Shown here one piece after another: positions 53,159 to 64,000 of a stretch of 64,000 nt of DNA. Numbering within the stretch: the first letter of the stretch is position 1; each line of letters begins with the position of its first letter. The translations under genes were made by a program, and so were the position numbers. This DNA comes from Kappaphycus alvarezii (lineage: Eukaryota; Rhodophyta; Florideophyceae; Gigartinales; Solieriaceae). The DNA is taken from assembly GCA_002205965.3 (NCBI GenBank), contig NADL03000705.1, positions 744,001-808,000 on the forward strand, given 5' to 3'. The notes under the pieces are model-generated. The model saw nothing but the letters and a program-made list of their open reading frames with translations. It had not been told where the DNA came from and did no database searches.

Positions 53159-54016
53159 GTGTTTCCGTCCTGCATAGTCTTATTAACCCCACTCCTCCTC
53201 CCCCCTGTCCTTCCTGCTCTCCGTCGTGCACGACATACAACTCCAACACAACAGTCCTCCGTCGCTCCAGTTCCACCCCAACCCTTGACGCCCCAAACTC
53301 AAGTTCATCATCCTCCACCCCCATCCCCCATCCCGCTCACCTTTTCATCAATCGACCTCTCCCGCGCTGGCAACCAAGCCAGCTCCCACATGACCCAGAA
53401 TATGGCCCCACCGCAGGCCGCATAATGTACATCCGGCAGGCTTGCTCATGCTATTCTTCGGCGGTTTTCTTGTCAAGGCTGCCCTCTGCGTAATGTCATG
53501 CACCCTCGTCTCCCATCTGGTTTACATCTTCGCCTCCAACACTGGTCTACCCAATATCTCCACCGCACTAGTCGTTCTACTCTCTGCAATTGCTACATTT
53601 ATTGCCGTCTTGGAGGCCTGCGAGCAAGGCCCCGACTTTGCCACTGGCGCCGTCCTGGCATCTGTGTCTCATTGACATTCTACCCTGCCCCGCTAATTTC
53701 CATTCTACTCTCCGCTTTTGTCATGTCCGCAGCATTCGGTCTCGTCTTTGCCCTCGTTCCAAAGGAAGTCAGTATATTTTTGACTAGTTACGGCGGCGCA
53801 TACATGATATTTTACGGAATGGAGCTCATTGACAGTGATATCTTGGACACCGGCCATTACGTCCCTGCCTTTGTCAAGCCTGGAAGCGTCGATTTATGGT
53901 TTTCGGTCCTCAGTTTCTTGGTTGTCGGCCTGCTCGGATGCTGTGTACAGCTCATTCTGTTCAGTGGCCAGGCACAATCAAGCACGTCGAGATCGCATTA
54001 CATGGATATTCCATGA
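53159..54016 (+). pseudogene. Multi-pass membrane protein, TM7SF3/TMEM198 (DUF4203)-like, read in three phases
   Basis: Begins MFPSCIVLLTPLLLPPVLPA, a good signal peptide, then a Pro/Thr-rich region to about 53395. Near 53395-53430 the phase changes (YGPTAGRIMYI) and again into LLMLFFGGFLVKAALCVMS. This is followed by TM-like segments around VSHLVYIF, STALVVLLSAIATFIAVLEA and FATGAVLASVS. After another change at about 53670, LISILLSAFVMSAAFGLVFA, IFLTSYGGAYMIFYG and FSVLSFLVVGLLGCCVQLIL follow to a stop at 54014-54016. Signal peptide plus about seven helices fits TM7SF3/TMEM198-type proteins, but sequence identity to that family is low by eye. The continuous hydrophobic pattern across the breaks argues for one host gene with sequence errors or recent mutations rather than an old relic. 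Confidence 0.55.
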
Positions 54017-55984
54017 CACGTCGTTGCCAACTGCGGTACTATCTTTTACTTGACAAACTGGTTATACTAACTGACTCAACCTGCTGCTTCAACACAAAAC
54101 CAAGGCAAGATCCGTCTTAATCTTCCGTATCCCAATTCAATGCGTGGTGATATCTGCAAAAGCGCCCTCAAGTTGCTAAGCCGTTTTCTCTGCTCTGCAG
54201 AAGACTACGTTTACGTAATTTGAATAGCGATCGGATGGAGGGTACGTTGTATGCATGTGGTATGTCAGATGTTACGTCCGATAGCTCGTGTGCGTAAGAC
54301 TGGCTGTTGGGTTTTAACAGCAGCGTCATGATTGTATATGAATACACTTGAGTTTCGTCATGTTTTCAGTCAACCCTATGCACGGGCATTGGGACGGAAC
54401 GAAAGTCGAGAAAACAACTAGGCTCGACTCCACTGTGGTAGAGAGTACAGCGGGTTGTAGCAGTCAGGTGGACTGGTAACTTTGTCTCGGTTTTTCTGTT
54501 ACTTCAGTGCAGTTTGGTGCACAGCTGAGAATTTCCTTTCTCCATAAGGTTGGCAAGGCGCCTTTGGTACTTGGCAAGTCGGCAAAATGATACAGCGCGG
54601 GAAGTGATATCTGCTTAACCTTTTATGCAGCAGTTGCCGAACCGGATCCAACCTATCGGCGAGCAATGACGTGGGGATTTATGGATTGTGACTGTTGCTC
54701 GGATGGCCTGGTAGACTGGTTAGCATCAAATATCTGGTAGTAGTTGACAAATTTTGGTACTTGACGGATGCAGTTTGACACCGGGTCCATAACAACTCGT
54801 GTGAATGCAGGAGCTGCGCAAGGTCAAATGTAGGAAAACTGATTGCCAAGAACTGGAAATTTGTTTTGAGGGTTTGATGTGGAGATGTTAGATATGTGTA
54901 GGTTTGTTCTCTTGCGAGTGAGTTTTAGAGATTGGGTGAAGTGAGAGTGTTGGAAAGTATCGGAATAAAATGCGTGAGGAATGATCGCGGGGAACGACGA
55001 ATAGAGTTGGAAAGGTAAGGGGGAAGCTATGGCGCTTTTGAGTGATTCGGAACAGCAAATGAGCTAGGCTAGCTAGTCAGCATGCAATTGGGTTACTAGG
55101 AGCTTTGAACTTTTAGCGGGTTAGGAAGGTTTTCCAATACACGAATTTGAGCATGTCTGATCTAGTGGTGGATAGGGGAAGTGGTTTGTTTTGGTATGGT
55201 AGCACCAAACCCTAAGGAGCCCGGTAGGTTGAGGAACCATAAGCTTCTAGGCTATTTTTCTGCTCCTGACATACAGTACCCATCCTGAAAAGTTGCAGAT
55301 GACGCTGAAAATGGTAATGTGACGCAGTTAAGTTTGCTTGGGACGGAGGTGATGACCGACGTGGACCAACCAGTTAGCTCTAAGCTAGCGGTATAGTTGG
55401 ATCCTGCAGCGGACAGCTGTCATACCAAGGCCGTAAAGTTATCATTATTGGTCAGTGCAGTACTGTCCAATACAAACGTAACCAGATTGAACAGGTCGAA
55501 GTAACATCGGTAAAGCCTTTGCGGCGGTGTGTCTGTTTAGCAAACCCTATCAAATATCTAAACAAAGGTCCCAGTTTCTTCCGACACAAAGGCATGCACG
55601 AAAGTCATTGCCAGAGAGGTGAAATTGAAGGCGAGGGAATAAACTAGGGGTTTTTAGTGGTAGTAATTGTGGTAGAGGTAGGGGGAAGATAGTATTTTCC
55701 CCAGGTTTGGGGAGCGATGGGGGGCGAATAAATCTTGTGGATACATAAGAGGGACAGTTTGTCGTTGTACTGTATGTTGGAATCTCAAATATAACAAAAT
55801 GAAGTCACGGTGGTCACATTAGGTCACGGGGAGCTACAGTAAATACCGTGCAGTACTGTACAGTACATGGGCACAAATCATACAATTTCCCTACAAAGGT
55901 AAGTAGCCGATTGATATCCTATGTTCAGAGCCGTTGAACCCCAAATACTGTAAAATCACCACGACGATCACCCTACTGTACAGT
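54017..55984. other. 2 kb without a recognised gene
   Basis: No frame above 75 codons except shadows. Contains the TACAGT cluster at 55849-55868 and ends with the Copia-2 target sequence ACAGT at 55980-55984. Confidence 0.6.
55849..55868. repeat. TACAGT cluster left of Copia-2
   Basis: GTGCAGTACTGTACAGTACA, a palindromic arrangement of ACTGT/ACAGT. Confidence 0.8.
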
Positions 55985-56703
55985 TGTTGGATGGTTGGCG
56001 CAGAATATGCAAACGGGAATACAGGATCGGGATTGCGAAACTAGTTTATCTGAATTGGCGCAGAAGCCGAATGACACCTACACATTAAGCATTACACAGC
56101 AGCAAACCATCCCGCAAGCCACCGCTGAATCGAGGCAGAAAGTTAACGCGGAGGCAAAGCAGAATATGGACACGGACTAGGAATTGGACATGATGAATGC
56201 AGTAACAAATGCAAGCGGACTAGGGCACAAATGTTAGAAGTGGCAAAGGCGATTAATGCATACTGGGTATGAGCAACGATGGGGACATGCAAAGCACAGA
56301 ACGGACATGGGATATGAACATAGCACTCATGTGAGAGAGCAAGCAAAGCTATAGCGAAGAGCGAACATTGGACACAGGCAAATATATCAATACAAACGCA
56401 ACACAGCACAAAGCGAGCATGTCTAATGCAGCAACATTAGGGGTCCTAACGGTACGGACACTGAGCAACCGAATGCAACAAGAACACAGCATTGGAAAGC
56501 GAGACGTAGCGAGGAGCACCGCATTACAAGTGGCATATAAAGGGTAGAATAGCGGCTGATTGAAGCAAAAGCGGAAGCAGCACGCCTGCATCTGGTGCCG
56601 AATATACTGGCCCCTGCGACTACCGACGCGACCCAAGTCTCAAGCAAGCCCCAGTAGGTGCACGCAATCCCTTATTGCTTTACAGTTCGCCGATCAATCA
56701 AAA
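55985..56703 (+). repeat. Copia-2 5' LTR
   Basis: 719 bp. Matches 61407-62124 at about 98-99 percent by eye. The minus-strand frames inside it (56143-56647) recur in the other LTR and are not genes. Confidence 0.92.
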
Positions 56704-56717
56704 GTTATGGGCCCAGA
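56704..56717 (+). other. Copia-2 primer-binding site (initiator tRNA-Met anticodon arm)
   Basis: GTTATGGGCCCAGA directly at the LTR end, the same 14 bases as in Copia-1 although the LTRs are unrelated. Complementary to the initiator tRNA-Met anticodon stem-loop. Contains the ATG (56707-56709) that opens the gag frame. Confidence 0.8.
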
Positions 56718-58079
56718 GGGCTCTGAGTCGCCGGGAAGCCGGCTGTTGCACGCTCCAAGATTAACTTCACATAGAGATAAGTAATACTACCGCTATGACG
56801 TGAGGACGTGGATGTGCGAGTACGCGTGTTTGTAACTGGAGGTGACACCAGAGCAAAGGACATCGTCAATGGACTCGGACACGCCCTCTATGCTGCTATG
56901 GACTTTTGTTACCAGAGAGTCCTTGAATCCGAGATAAAGGATGGAAGACTCAAGTTGGACACTGAAGGCGATGAAGAGACTCTCCCATACAAAGAACAAC
57001 GTAAGATTGTCGAACAGATATTACTAATTGTAGCCAAAGACTCGCAACGGATGCAGCTAAACGCATGATAAACCTCAGACGTAGAGTGTTCAACTGTAAG
57101 AGATTTAAGAACGAAGACTAAGCGAAATATGCCGAACGATTCCGCGGAGTAGCTCAAGCACACATAAACTTCTTCAGGCACTCTCCAACCAGACAAGAGA
57201 AGCAAAGACTGCGCTTATCATGATGGAAAACGCGAACCTACCCGACACCATATCCAACAATCTGCTCAGCTGACTAGTCTAGAATCATGACAGCAAAGGA
57301 CACACAACAGAATCGCGAAGCAGCTCAATGTACATCGAATTGGTGCAATTTGACGTGGTCAAAAGCCAAATCACAGCTGTCGAGGAAATTTTAACGAGAA
57401 GCACTGATAGCGCAGACCGTGAGGCAGAAATGGAAAAAGCAAAGATGATGATATTGCAAACCACCAGCATCCTCAAAAAATGAGAGCAGGATAAATGGGC
57501 GTAACCTCAACGATGGATTAGAATTGACATTTGGACTCGACGACGCCATAGCAGCACTTAAGAATATAAGGTCAAGACATGGACAACGTAAGGCGAAGCA
57601 ACACAGACGAGGACTACAGACACAGCGACAAGCATATAGGTAGCATGATGTAAAGCGGACGTATATTAGAGCAAGGACACACAACTAATTACGCCGCATA
57701 AATACCTCCTGGAACGGGCGTCAAACGGAATAGCCGATGCCATGCATGCAATGACATTAACCACTGGGCCGGAGACCCACAGTGCCTGCTCTACGGGAAG
57801 GGTCGTAATGAAAGTAGAATTTCAAAGCCAGACAGGAATAACATAGACCTCCGTAATCGAATCAAAAACTCGCGCGCTCACACAAACAACCACGTGATAA
57901 GAGCGTGCGATTCGACGACCAGGTGAACGCAGGCAAAGCAGCAAGACATTACCAAATCGCCACTACCTATGCAATTCTTCACCAACTTAACTCAGTAATG
58001 CGAGAACCTAATCCCGTATACGACCAGGGGAGCACCACGTTCTATCGGCGGAACGAATGACGCCGCTAAGCTCTGCGAT
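56707..58079 (+). pseudogene. Copia-2 gag, heavily broken
   Basis: Opens MGPEGSESPGSRLLHAPRLT (compare MGPDPSSASLPTRPRFSWDI in Copia-1) and stops at 56782-56784. The best later frame is 56808-57068 (DIVNGLGHALYAAMDFCYQR, then EEQRKIVEQ-like helices). Beyond 57070 only fragments are readable and I could not find a zinc knuckle. The gag call rests on position, on the shared start with Copia-1, and on the following protease and integrase. Confidence 0.5.
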
Positions 58080-59200
58080 ATCCCGAAATTGACTTGAATA
58101 TCCAAGAAGTACATGAGCAATATTTCCACGGATGGGGAGAGGCTTGCCACGACCCGAGACCTGTCGTAGGAGTATGGGAGCTAACTATACTTGATATAAA
58201 TGGTAAACCGTGCTCTATATCTTTTGACCTTATCAAAGGAGATTCAGTGCTAGTGGTGGGCTTGACATAGCGAGATTCGCTATACAGAACAACTTTTCGA
58301 ACCCTACCACCTTACAATTCCAGAGACCAACAGATACAGCGTAACGAACTTTCCAAAGCGTACATATCTCAGGACGAGAACAACAAAATGATCGAGAGGA
58401 TACGACTTGAAGTTACACGCCCCCAATCACCTGCATGGGAACCTGATGTCAACGAGCTTAAAAAAAGTGGCCCAAAGAGACCCGCGTGTTTTCGCTAAAA
58501 GGATCCACAGGGCGACACACGCCACCCCAAATCAAATATCCAGCATTTGCAAACAGGCAGGCATCATGAGCAAGGAAATGCATCAAGCGTTCGACGAAGT
58601 CGACCAAGCCTGTGTCGAATATGTGCTCAGTCGGGAAGATCGCAGCGAGCAACAAAGTGTCGTTGTCACACGTCAATCAGGCATTTAATATGGAGATACA
58701 GACCGACTTATGCTACGGATTATCAACGGAGAAAGACACACTATTTTCGTCGTTACAGAACAGGTCTTACAGAGGCTCAATTACAGTAATGAAAAGTAAC
58801 GATGAGTTGTGCAGACTCATTGATAGAGAGTGGATATTCAGGCATGTAGCACCAGTAACATTTCGGCCGACGACGAGTACAACCGCAGGCCGCTTCGGAA
58901 CCTCCTGCGCACCCACCATGTCAATTTAAACCCAGACCATCCAAGAGACACAACAAGACGGGCACAATAAGCGGAAAATTCAGACGGTTAAGGACATTAT
59001 CAGAAGGCAGACAAAGAGATATCCAACTGCAGCAGCGAAGAAATCGTCAGAAGAGCGATATTCCTGTCCAACTTCTTCTCTGGCTCCAGCATACTCAGCT
59101 CGTTCCAACTCGCCCGTGGATATCAACCCTCTATAATCTGGAGTCCGCCATCAACGGTACCACAGTCGCTTTTAGATGCACACGTCGGCAGGCAGCCACA
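58080..59200 (+). pseudogene. Copia-2 protease tail and integrase
   Basis: DPRPVVGVWELTILDINGKP and SISFDLIKGDSVLVVGLT (58160-58270) read like the C-part of a Copia protease. The integrase zinc domain is at 58470-58640 (HRATHATPNQISSICKQAGI, then DQACVEYVLSRED with Cys positions partly changed). The core reads HVNQAFNMEIQTDLCYG (first Asp in QTD) and, after phase changes, ISADDEYNRRPLRNLLRTHH (second Asp, near 58862-58920) and RPSKRHNKTGTI (region before the Glu, near 58940-58970). The Glu itself is not clear in the sequence. Two to four phase changes. Confidence 0.65.
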
Positions 59201-59679
59201 AGAGCACTCCAGCGAGCACTTAAGAGTAGATCAGACACTACAGCTCGTCAATATGTACAAAGTAGGCGATCGATTTGGATATGGTATGCGTCTACAAAGG
59301 GAAATGAGAAGACAAATGGATTCTGGCACGCCTAGTGGGATTGCACGACCACTATTTAGAGGCCGGCGCGTTACAAATGCAGGCAGCCAAGAGGCCCACT
59401 TATGAAGCCCCATACGAAGATGTGAGGTTAGCACCAAGCTCGCAGATCACAATGGAATTGCTATCGTTCACTGGGGAAGAGCTAGCCAATTCGATGACAG
59501 GGGGAGGAACAGGACCAGCAGGACACATCTGAATGTCCACCGAATGTCAATGCGTTACTATCAGCACGAGAGACAGACGAGCAACATAGAACTATATCCG
59601 ACACGAAACACAAGCCGAGCACAATGAGCAACTGTTTCGGACGCAAGATAAGCATATATTACGCGGATAGGGAAGAGGC

Positions 59680-60772
59680 ATGGCAAAATTAGCAACCCTG
59701 GGAGCAAGTGCGGGTATGGAGTCGGAAAAAGACAGGGTTTTGGAAGAAATATACAATCAGATAGGATCTAAACAGGTCTCAAAGAGAGAGATCGAATTAG
59801 CACCGTCCTGGATTGCAGAACAAGCGTTTAGTAAGGAATACGATGACAACTGGGCAGATGCATTCCAGGAACTACAGGAGGAAGACATACCGAGGGACGC
59901 GAATTCATCCGGTCACACGTAGTTTATAAAGTGAAGACGGACGAAGTAGGCAAACGTAAGCTGAAAGCAAGACTCTGCCCGCATGGTAATGAAGATGATG
60001 ATAAGGAAGGATCAGGAAGGACTCTGAATGCGTAAATGACGATAGTCGGCTGCTACTGTCGTTGTCACTTTCCTACAATTAGAGATACGCACAGCAGATA
60101 TCAAGGGCGCATATTTGCAGAGCGGGCCGATAAGAAGGGACATATATGTCAGGCCACCGCGCGAATGCATCAGCTCAATGGATACAGACGTGGGACAATA
60201 TGGAAGCTGCTCAAACTCCCGTACGGGATTGTTGAGGCGGGGATGCAATGGATGTTAGTGTCTAAGGAATGGATGTTGACGAGGGCGGTCTAGAACGAAT
60301 AGCAGGTATGTCAATTGTTTGTCAAACGAGACAGGAGGGGAAGATCAAGTTTTGATCGCTAAACTCACGGATGACTTCCTAGCAGCCGGCTCAACAAAAG
60401 AGCTAGACTAATTCTTCGAGAAGCTAGGATTTAGATTCCAGATTACATGATTAACAAAGGGACGTCATTCATATTTGGAGGATGTGAAATTACGAAAAAG
60501 ATAACGGGGATATCACGTTGTCTATGAAAGAATATTGGAACCGCATTCAACCGATGCCCCTATCCAGAATCAGACGGAAGCAAAAGGATACGCTAGCTAA
60601 CGCACAGGAGATAATTCAGTACCGCTCACTTGTTGGAACGTTACTCTATATGGGCAACGGTGTTTTGCCGCAGGCAGCATACATTGTATCTGCGATGCAA
60701 CAAAAAGTTGCCAGGCTAAAAGTTGAGCACTTGTGCGACGCAAACACATGGTCAACGAACTCAGGAAACTAG
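59680..60772 (+). pseudogene. Copia-2 reverse transcriptase
   Basis: Pre-RT block: EIELAPSWIAEQAFSKEYDD and NWADAFQELQEEDIPRDANS (59785-59905). RVT_2 start in a shifted phase: HVVYKVKTDEVGKRKLKARL then CPHGNEDDD (59919-60000). First catalytic Asp: TADIKGAYLQSGPIRRDIYV then RPPREC (60087-60170). Then RGTIWKLLKLPYGIVEAGMQ (60190-60250). The active-site pair is KLTDDFLAAGS (60361-60393). End of RT: RSLVGTLLYMGNGVLPQAAY then IVSAMQQKVARLKVEHLCDA (60625-60740). Both metal-binding Asp residues are retained. Multiple frame breaks inactivate it as sequenced. Confidence 0.8.
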
Positions 60773-61340
60773 ACTCGTCAATCGTACAGGAAAGTGAGTA
60801 ACGCTAGCGATGTATGTCTATTTTCTCTATCGGACGCGTCACATCCAAAAGAAAGAGACTATGGACAAACTGGACTCCTCATTGGGATAATTCTCGGTCT
60901 GGACTAGATGGAGAGGATGTTCCATTTAATAGATTGTCATCTCACAGCACAAAAAATCAGCCACTCATCGTATGGCGCGGAGATCTTGGCCGCGCAAAGC
61001 AGCCGACGGATGATTTTACCTCAAGACGTCGATCAACACACTTTTCCCTCACACCCCGATCAAACATGAGCTCAACGACGACTTGCCGGATTATTGGATA
61101 CCGTGACAACACTACACGAAGGAAAAGAGTACCGGCTTAGGCAAACAGTACAACGCATAAGGAATAGTTCGAGAACTCAGAGACTAACGTGATAGATGGA
61201 TCCCTGGCCCAACCAATATTTTGGATGCGCTTACGAAGTTTAATGTCGAAATGTTCAAGAAGCAGAACAGTACATGCGTCAGGGAATTTCTCGATATCGA
61301 TCTCAACTCAGCCAAGATGTTAGACACATACTTTTGGTAA
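60773..61340 (+). pseudogene. Copia-2 RNase H
   Basis: The start is poorly readable (60814-61140, wrong phase in parts, with hints such as the SHSTKNQPLIVWRGDL region). The end is clear: DRWIPGPTNILDALTKFNVE then STCVREFLDIDLNSAKML, reaching TAA at 61338-61340. The Asp of ILDALTK is the last RNase H catalytic residue. It ends 66 bp before the 3' LTR. Confidence 0.65.
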
Positions 61341-61406
61341 GGATCAACCACCCAGCCTGCGACCGAGGAGTCGTTATCATGAAAACTTCAGAAGACTGGG
61401 GGGGAG

Positions 61407-62124
61407 TGTTGGATGGTTAGCGCAGAATATGCAAACGGGAATACAGGATCGGGATTGCGAAACTAGTTTATCAGAATTGGCGCAGAAGCCGAATGACACC
61501 TACGCATTAAGAATTACACAGCAGCAAACCATCCCGCAAGCCACCGCTGAATCGAGGCAGAAAGTTAACGCGGAGGCAAAGCAGAATATGGACACGGACT
61601 AGGAATTGGACATGATGAATGCAGTAACAAATGCAAGCGGACTAGGGCACAAATGTTAGAAGTGGCAAAGGCGATTAATGCATACTGGGTATGAGCAACG
61701 ATGGGGACATGCAAAGCACAGAACGGACATGGGATATGAACATGCACTCATGTGAGAGAGCAAGCAAAGCTATAGCGAAGAGCGAACATTGGACACAGGC
61801 AAATAATCAATACAAACGCAACACAGCACAAAGCGAGCATGTCTAATGCAGCAACATTAGGGGTCCTAACGGTACGGACACTGAGCAACCGAATGCAACA
61901 AGAACACAGCATTGGAAAGCGAGACGTAGCGAGGAGCACCGCATTACAAGTGGCATATAAAGGGTAGAAATAGCGGCTGATTGAAGCAAAAGCGGAAGCA
62001 GCACGCCTGCATCTGGTGCCGAATCTACTGGCCCTGCGACTACCGACGCGACCCAAGTCTCAAGCCAGCCCCAGTAGGTGCACGCAATCCCCTTATTGCT
62101 TTACAGTTCGCCGATAAATCAACA
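61407..62124 (+). repeat. Copia-2 3' LTR
   Basis: 718 bp copy of 55985-56703, followed by the target duplication ACAGT and more TACAGT repeats. Confidence 0.92.
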
Positions 62125-62244
62125 ACAGTACAGTAAAAGCTTGTGCGGCACTGCATGATCATACGGTATCAAAATACTGTACTATGCTGTTCTGTACACG
62201 TAGTAAACGTCTTGAACAGTGTTGCGCTATACATAGTATACTGT

Positions 62245-62275
62245 ATGGTACAGTACAGTACAGTACTATACTGTT
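62245..62275. repeat. TACAGT cluster right of Copia-2
   Basis: GGTACAGTACAGTACAGTAC then TATACTGTT, the same motif as at 52893-52930 and 55849-55868. Confidence 0.85.
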
Positions 62276-64000
62276 ACAACTTCACCCCTAAGTTGCAAAG
62301 AACGGACTAGGACTACTGCGCTTCCAATCGCTGATGCCTCTGTGATATCGGAGACCAGGTCAAGTGCACTTTACGTAGACTACAGAGGAGCAATAAACCC
62401 ACAATGGGCACGTTGCCGACAGAACAGTCCAATAGGTGTTACTGCAGTTCGCTGGCAATACACATGTACTTGACACGTACTGTACTAATTGAACTCTACA
62501 TTCTTAGCTTATAAAATCCTCGCGTACATTTATAAATCAACATAGAATCACCCAAATTCATACACGGCAATTCATAACTTGGTGCCGGCCTCTCCCACCT
62601 TCCTCTATCCAATTGCCTCGCCCTTGCCTTTCCTTCTTCCTTTCTACATCCTCAACGTCACGTTCTGGCATTGTTGGTCATCCACCTTCACTTGAATTGC
62701 CAATAAACCTCTTTGTTTACACCTCAACTGCTTTACGAACACTGCCTCTTTTATTTCTCCAATCTCCCGATTACATCCTAGCATCGTTCGCGTGTTCCAA
62801 CAGTAGCCCCTTCAACCTTATAGTCTCCTCTAACGCCCTTTTCGCTGCCGCTAACACATCTCACGCAGCCTCCCGTACCTTGTTTGCGTCCTGATGCTTC
62901 TCCCAGCTGTCCCTTTTCGCATACCGCTACAGCGTAGTAGACCGCCATATACACTAGTCTGAACATACATAGCTTTCTTGAGGAGCCTTATTTGACAGGC
63001 GGTTAGCGCTTTGCGCTTTTTACATTTCAATTCCTTGATTGCTCTCCCTCCCAACGCCTATGTCCTTGTGCCGCCTATTATGGGCTTCAAATAAACCTAC
63101 GCGGTTCCCCGCTGTGTTTATATATACAACTATATCGGTCCTTCACCCGTTTTTGCTCAACTAGGTACTGAACTACAACTTCCGGAATGATTTTCCCAAA
63201 AATTGTGCACATGTCAGCTTATTCTGTCCTGTTCGATTACAACCGGTACTTTATTTGGAGCTCTCCCCCTGTGGCCTCCACTCTGTATTTCGTTGCAGAG
63301 CGCCGCGCTTAACTGAGCCCCAAAACCCCCCATGTCGAACGCCCTCGCAATGATCTCTTCCTCGCCATAGAAACCCCGTTTGCACCGCAATGGCCATTAT
63401 TACACCCTATACACGTGCCATAGCAATAAGAAAATTTAAAATTCCTCTATTCCCCGGTATTATGCACTATATCGCACCCATTTTAACTCCCTGTTACTTC
63501 CGTCCGATACGCTGATTTGGCATGCATTAAATGGTAACGAAAATTTGGAGTCGTTTGCGCGCTGCCCAATAACGATTAACTCCTGTCTCCTTTCCCTGTT
63601 CATTCCCCCAACCGACAACGATTCCTACGGACGTTGTGTTTTTTGAAGCAATAAGCAATTCGCTTGTCCCTCTTAGACTAGTAAAATGGTTTTCCTTGCA
63701 GTCCTGAGTGACCTTATCCGATCACTCTCGCTGACTTACACTAGACTAAGCTGTCTCCTCCATTCAACGCAAATTCCATACCAAATACCAGATCCGTTCT
63801 TTTCTTCACTGTGCCGTACCCGCGAAAATCATTACCCCTGAAGCTTACTGATGTCCAACATTGAATTACACTGTGGGAAGATCAGGGTCACTTACCTGTC
63901 ACCTCTCTGTTTTACTTCCTTCAAGTCCTTTACCATCATTCTTATTTTAGCCGAAGGCTGTGAAAATGCGGAAACAAGTTGAGTTTTCTACCTTCATCAG
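62276..64000. other. 1.7 kb without a recognised gene
   Basis: CT-rich on the plus strand. The minus-strand reading near 62880-62780 gives a short helical piece (DVLAAAKRALEETIRLKGLL) that could be a coiled-coil remnant, but stops surround it. No RNA gene seen. Confidence 0.4.

Larger units (their letters stand above)
55985..62124 (+). mobile_element. Copia-2: full-length Ty1/Copia element
   Basis: LTRs at 55985-56703 and 61407-62124 start TGTTGGATGG and end ATCAACA (ATCAAAA in the left copy). They are flanked by the 5-bp direct repeat ACAGT (55980-55984 and 62125-62129). A purine tract (GACTGGGGGGGAG) precedes the 3' LTR. The same initiator-tRNA primer site as in Copia-1 follows the 5' LTR. 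Gag, protease, integrase, RT and RNase H are readable in that order but broken into many phases. LTRs differ by roughly eight to ten substitutions plus a few indels over ~718 bp, so it is young too. It inserted into a TACAGT-repeat-containing stretch. Confidence 0.92.

Noticed and set aside
56143..56647. Minus-strand frames of 74-95 codons, repeated at 61565-62056
   Set aside because: They lie wholly inside the Copia-2 LTRs and are duplicated only because the LTR is.
62613..62894. 93-codon plus frame and opposite minus frames near the right edge
   Set aside because: Low-complexity Ser/Thr/Leu composition; the minus-strand helical piece is flanked by stops.

Overview
The window reads as nuclear DNA of a eukaryote with few introns and a heavy load of transposable elements. 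A florideophyte red alga is the best guess, at about even odds. The reasons are two intron-poor host genes, a eukaryotic tRNA-Leu(AAG) gene, Copia elements with the gag/integrase style I associate with algal lineages, Gypsy elements, PIF/Harbinger transposases, and RT-type LINE copies with a C-terminal zinc/nuclease-like domain. No bacterial operon, rRNA gene or CRISPR array is visible. Only two recognisable host protein genes are present: a tubulin cofactor B homologue (51.7-52.5 kb) and a multi-pass membrane protein (53.2-54.0 kb).

Layout. 1-3.3 kb: the 3' part of an unrecognised plus-strand element with a long Pro/Ser-rich reading frame. 3.5 kb: tRNA-Leu(AAG) on the minus strand. 3.66-6.38 kb: two 5'-truncated LINE copies stacked head to tail beside that tRNA. 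6.4-20.4 kb: a minus-strand Gypsy element (Gypsy-A), split by a young plus-strand Gypsy element (Gypsy-B, 13095-18931) with its own LTRs. 22.0-23.2 kb: PIF/Harbinger transposase remnant. 23451-28473: a full-length Copia element (Copia-1) with LTRs and a 5-bp target duplication. 28.5-29.7 kb: another Harbinger fragment. 30-36.6 kb: AT-rich sequence with nothing I recognise. 36.6-41.2 kb: two sets of a Harbinger transposase facing a Myb/SANT-like frame. 45.1-46.3 kb: the best preserved Harbinger transposase. 46.4-50.4 kb: two more LINE-like copies in opposite orientation. 51.6-54.1 kb: host genes. 55985-62124: a second full-length Copia element (Copia-2). 62.1-64 kb: nothing recognised.

Four points stand out. 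(1) Gypsy-A and the 1-3.3 kb element carry short perfect inverted repeats (stems of 5-9 bp, small loops) far more often than Gypsy-B does, through coding and non-coding sequence alike. (2) Both Copia elements have a primer-binding site complementary to the anticodon arm of initiator tRNA-Met, and the ATG inside that site is the apparent gag start codon. (3) The LINE copies lie at what looks like one reused target site 66 bp upstream of a tRNA gene, and their C-terminal motifs resemble a restriction-like endonuclease. (4) Many frame breaks are single-base deficits in homopolymers and the Gypsy-B LTR pair differs almost only by indels, so an unknown share of the pseudogene calls may be sequence error. 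Function statements rest on motif recognition by eye; no database search was possible.
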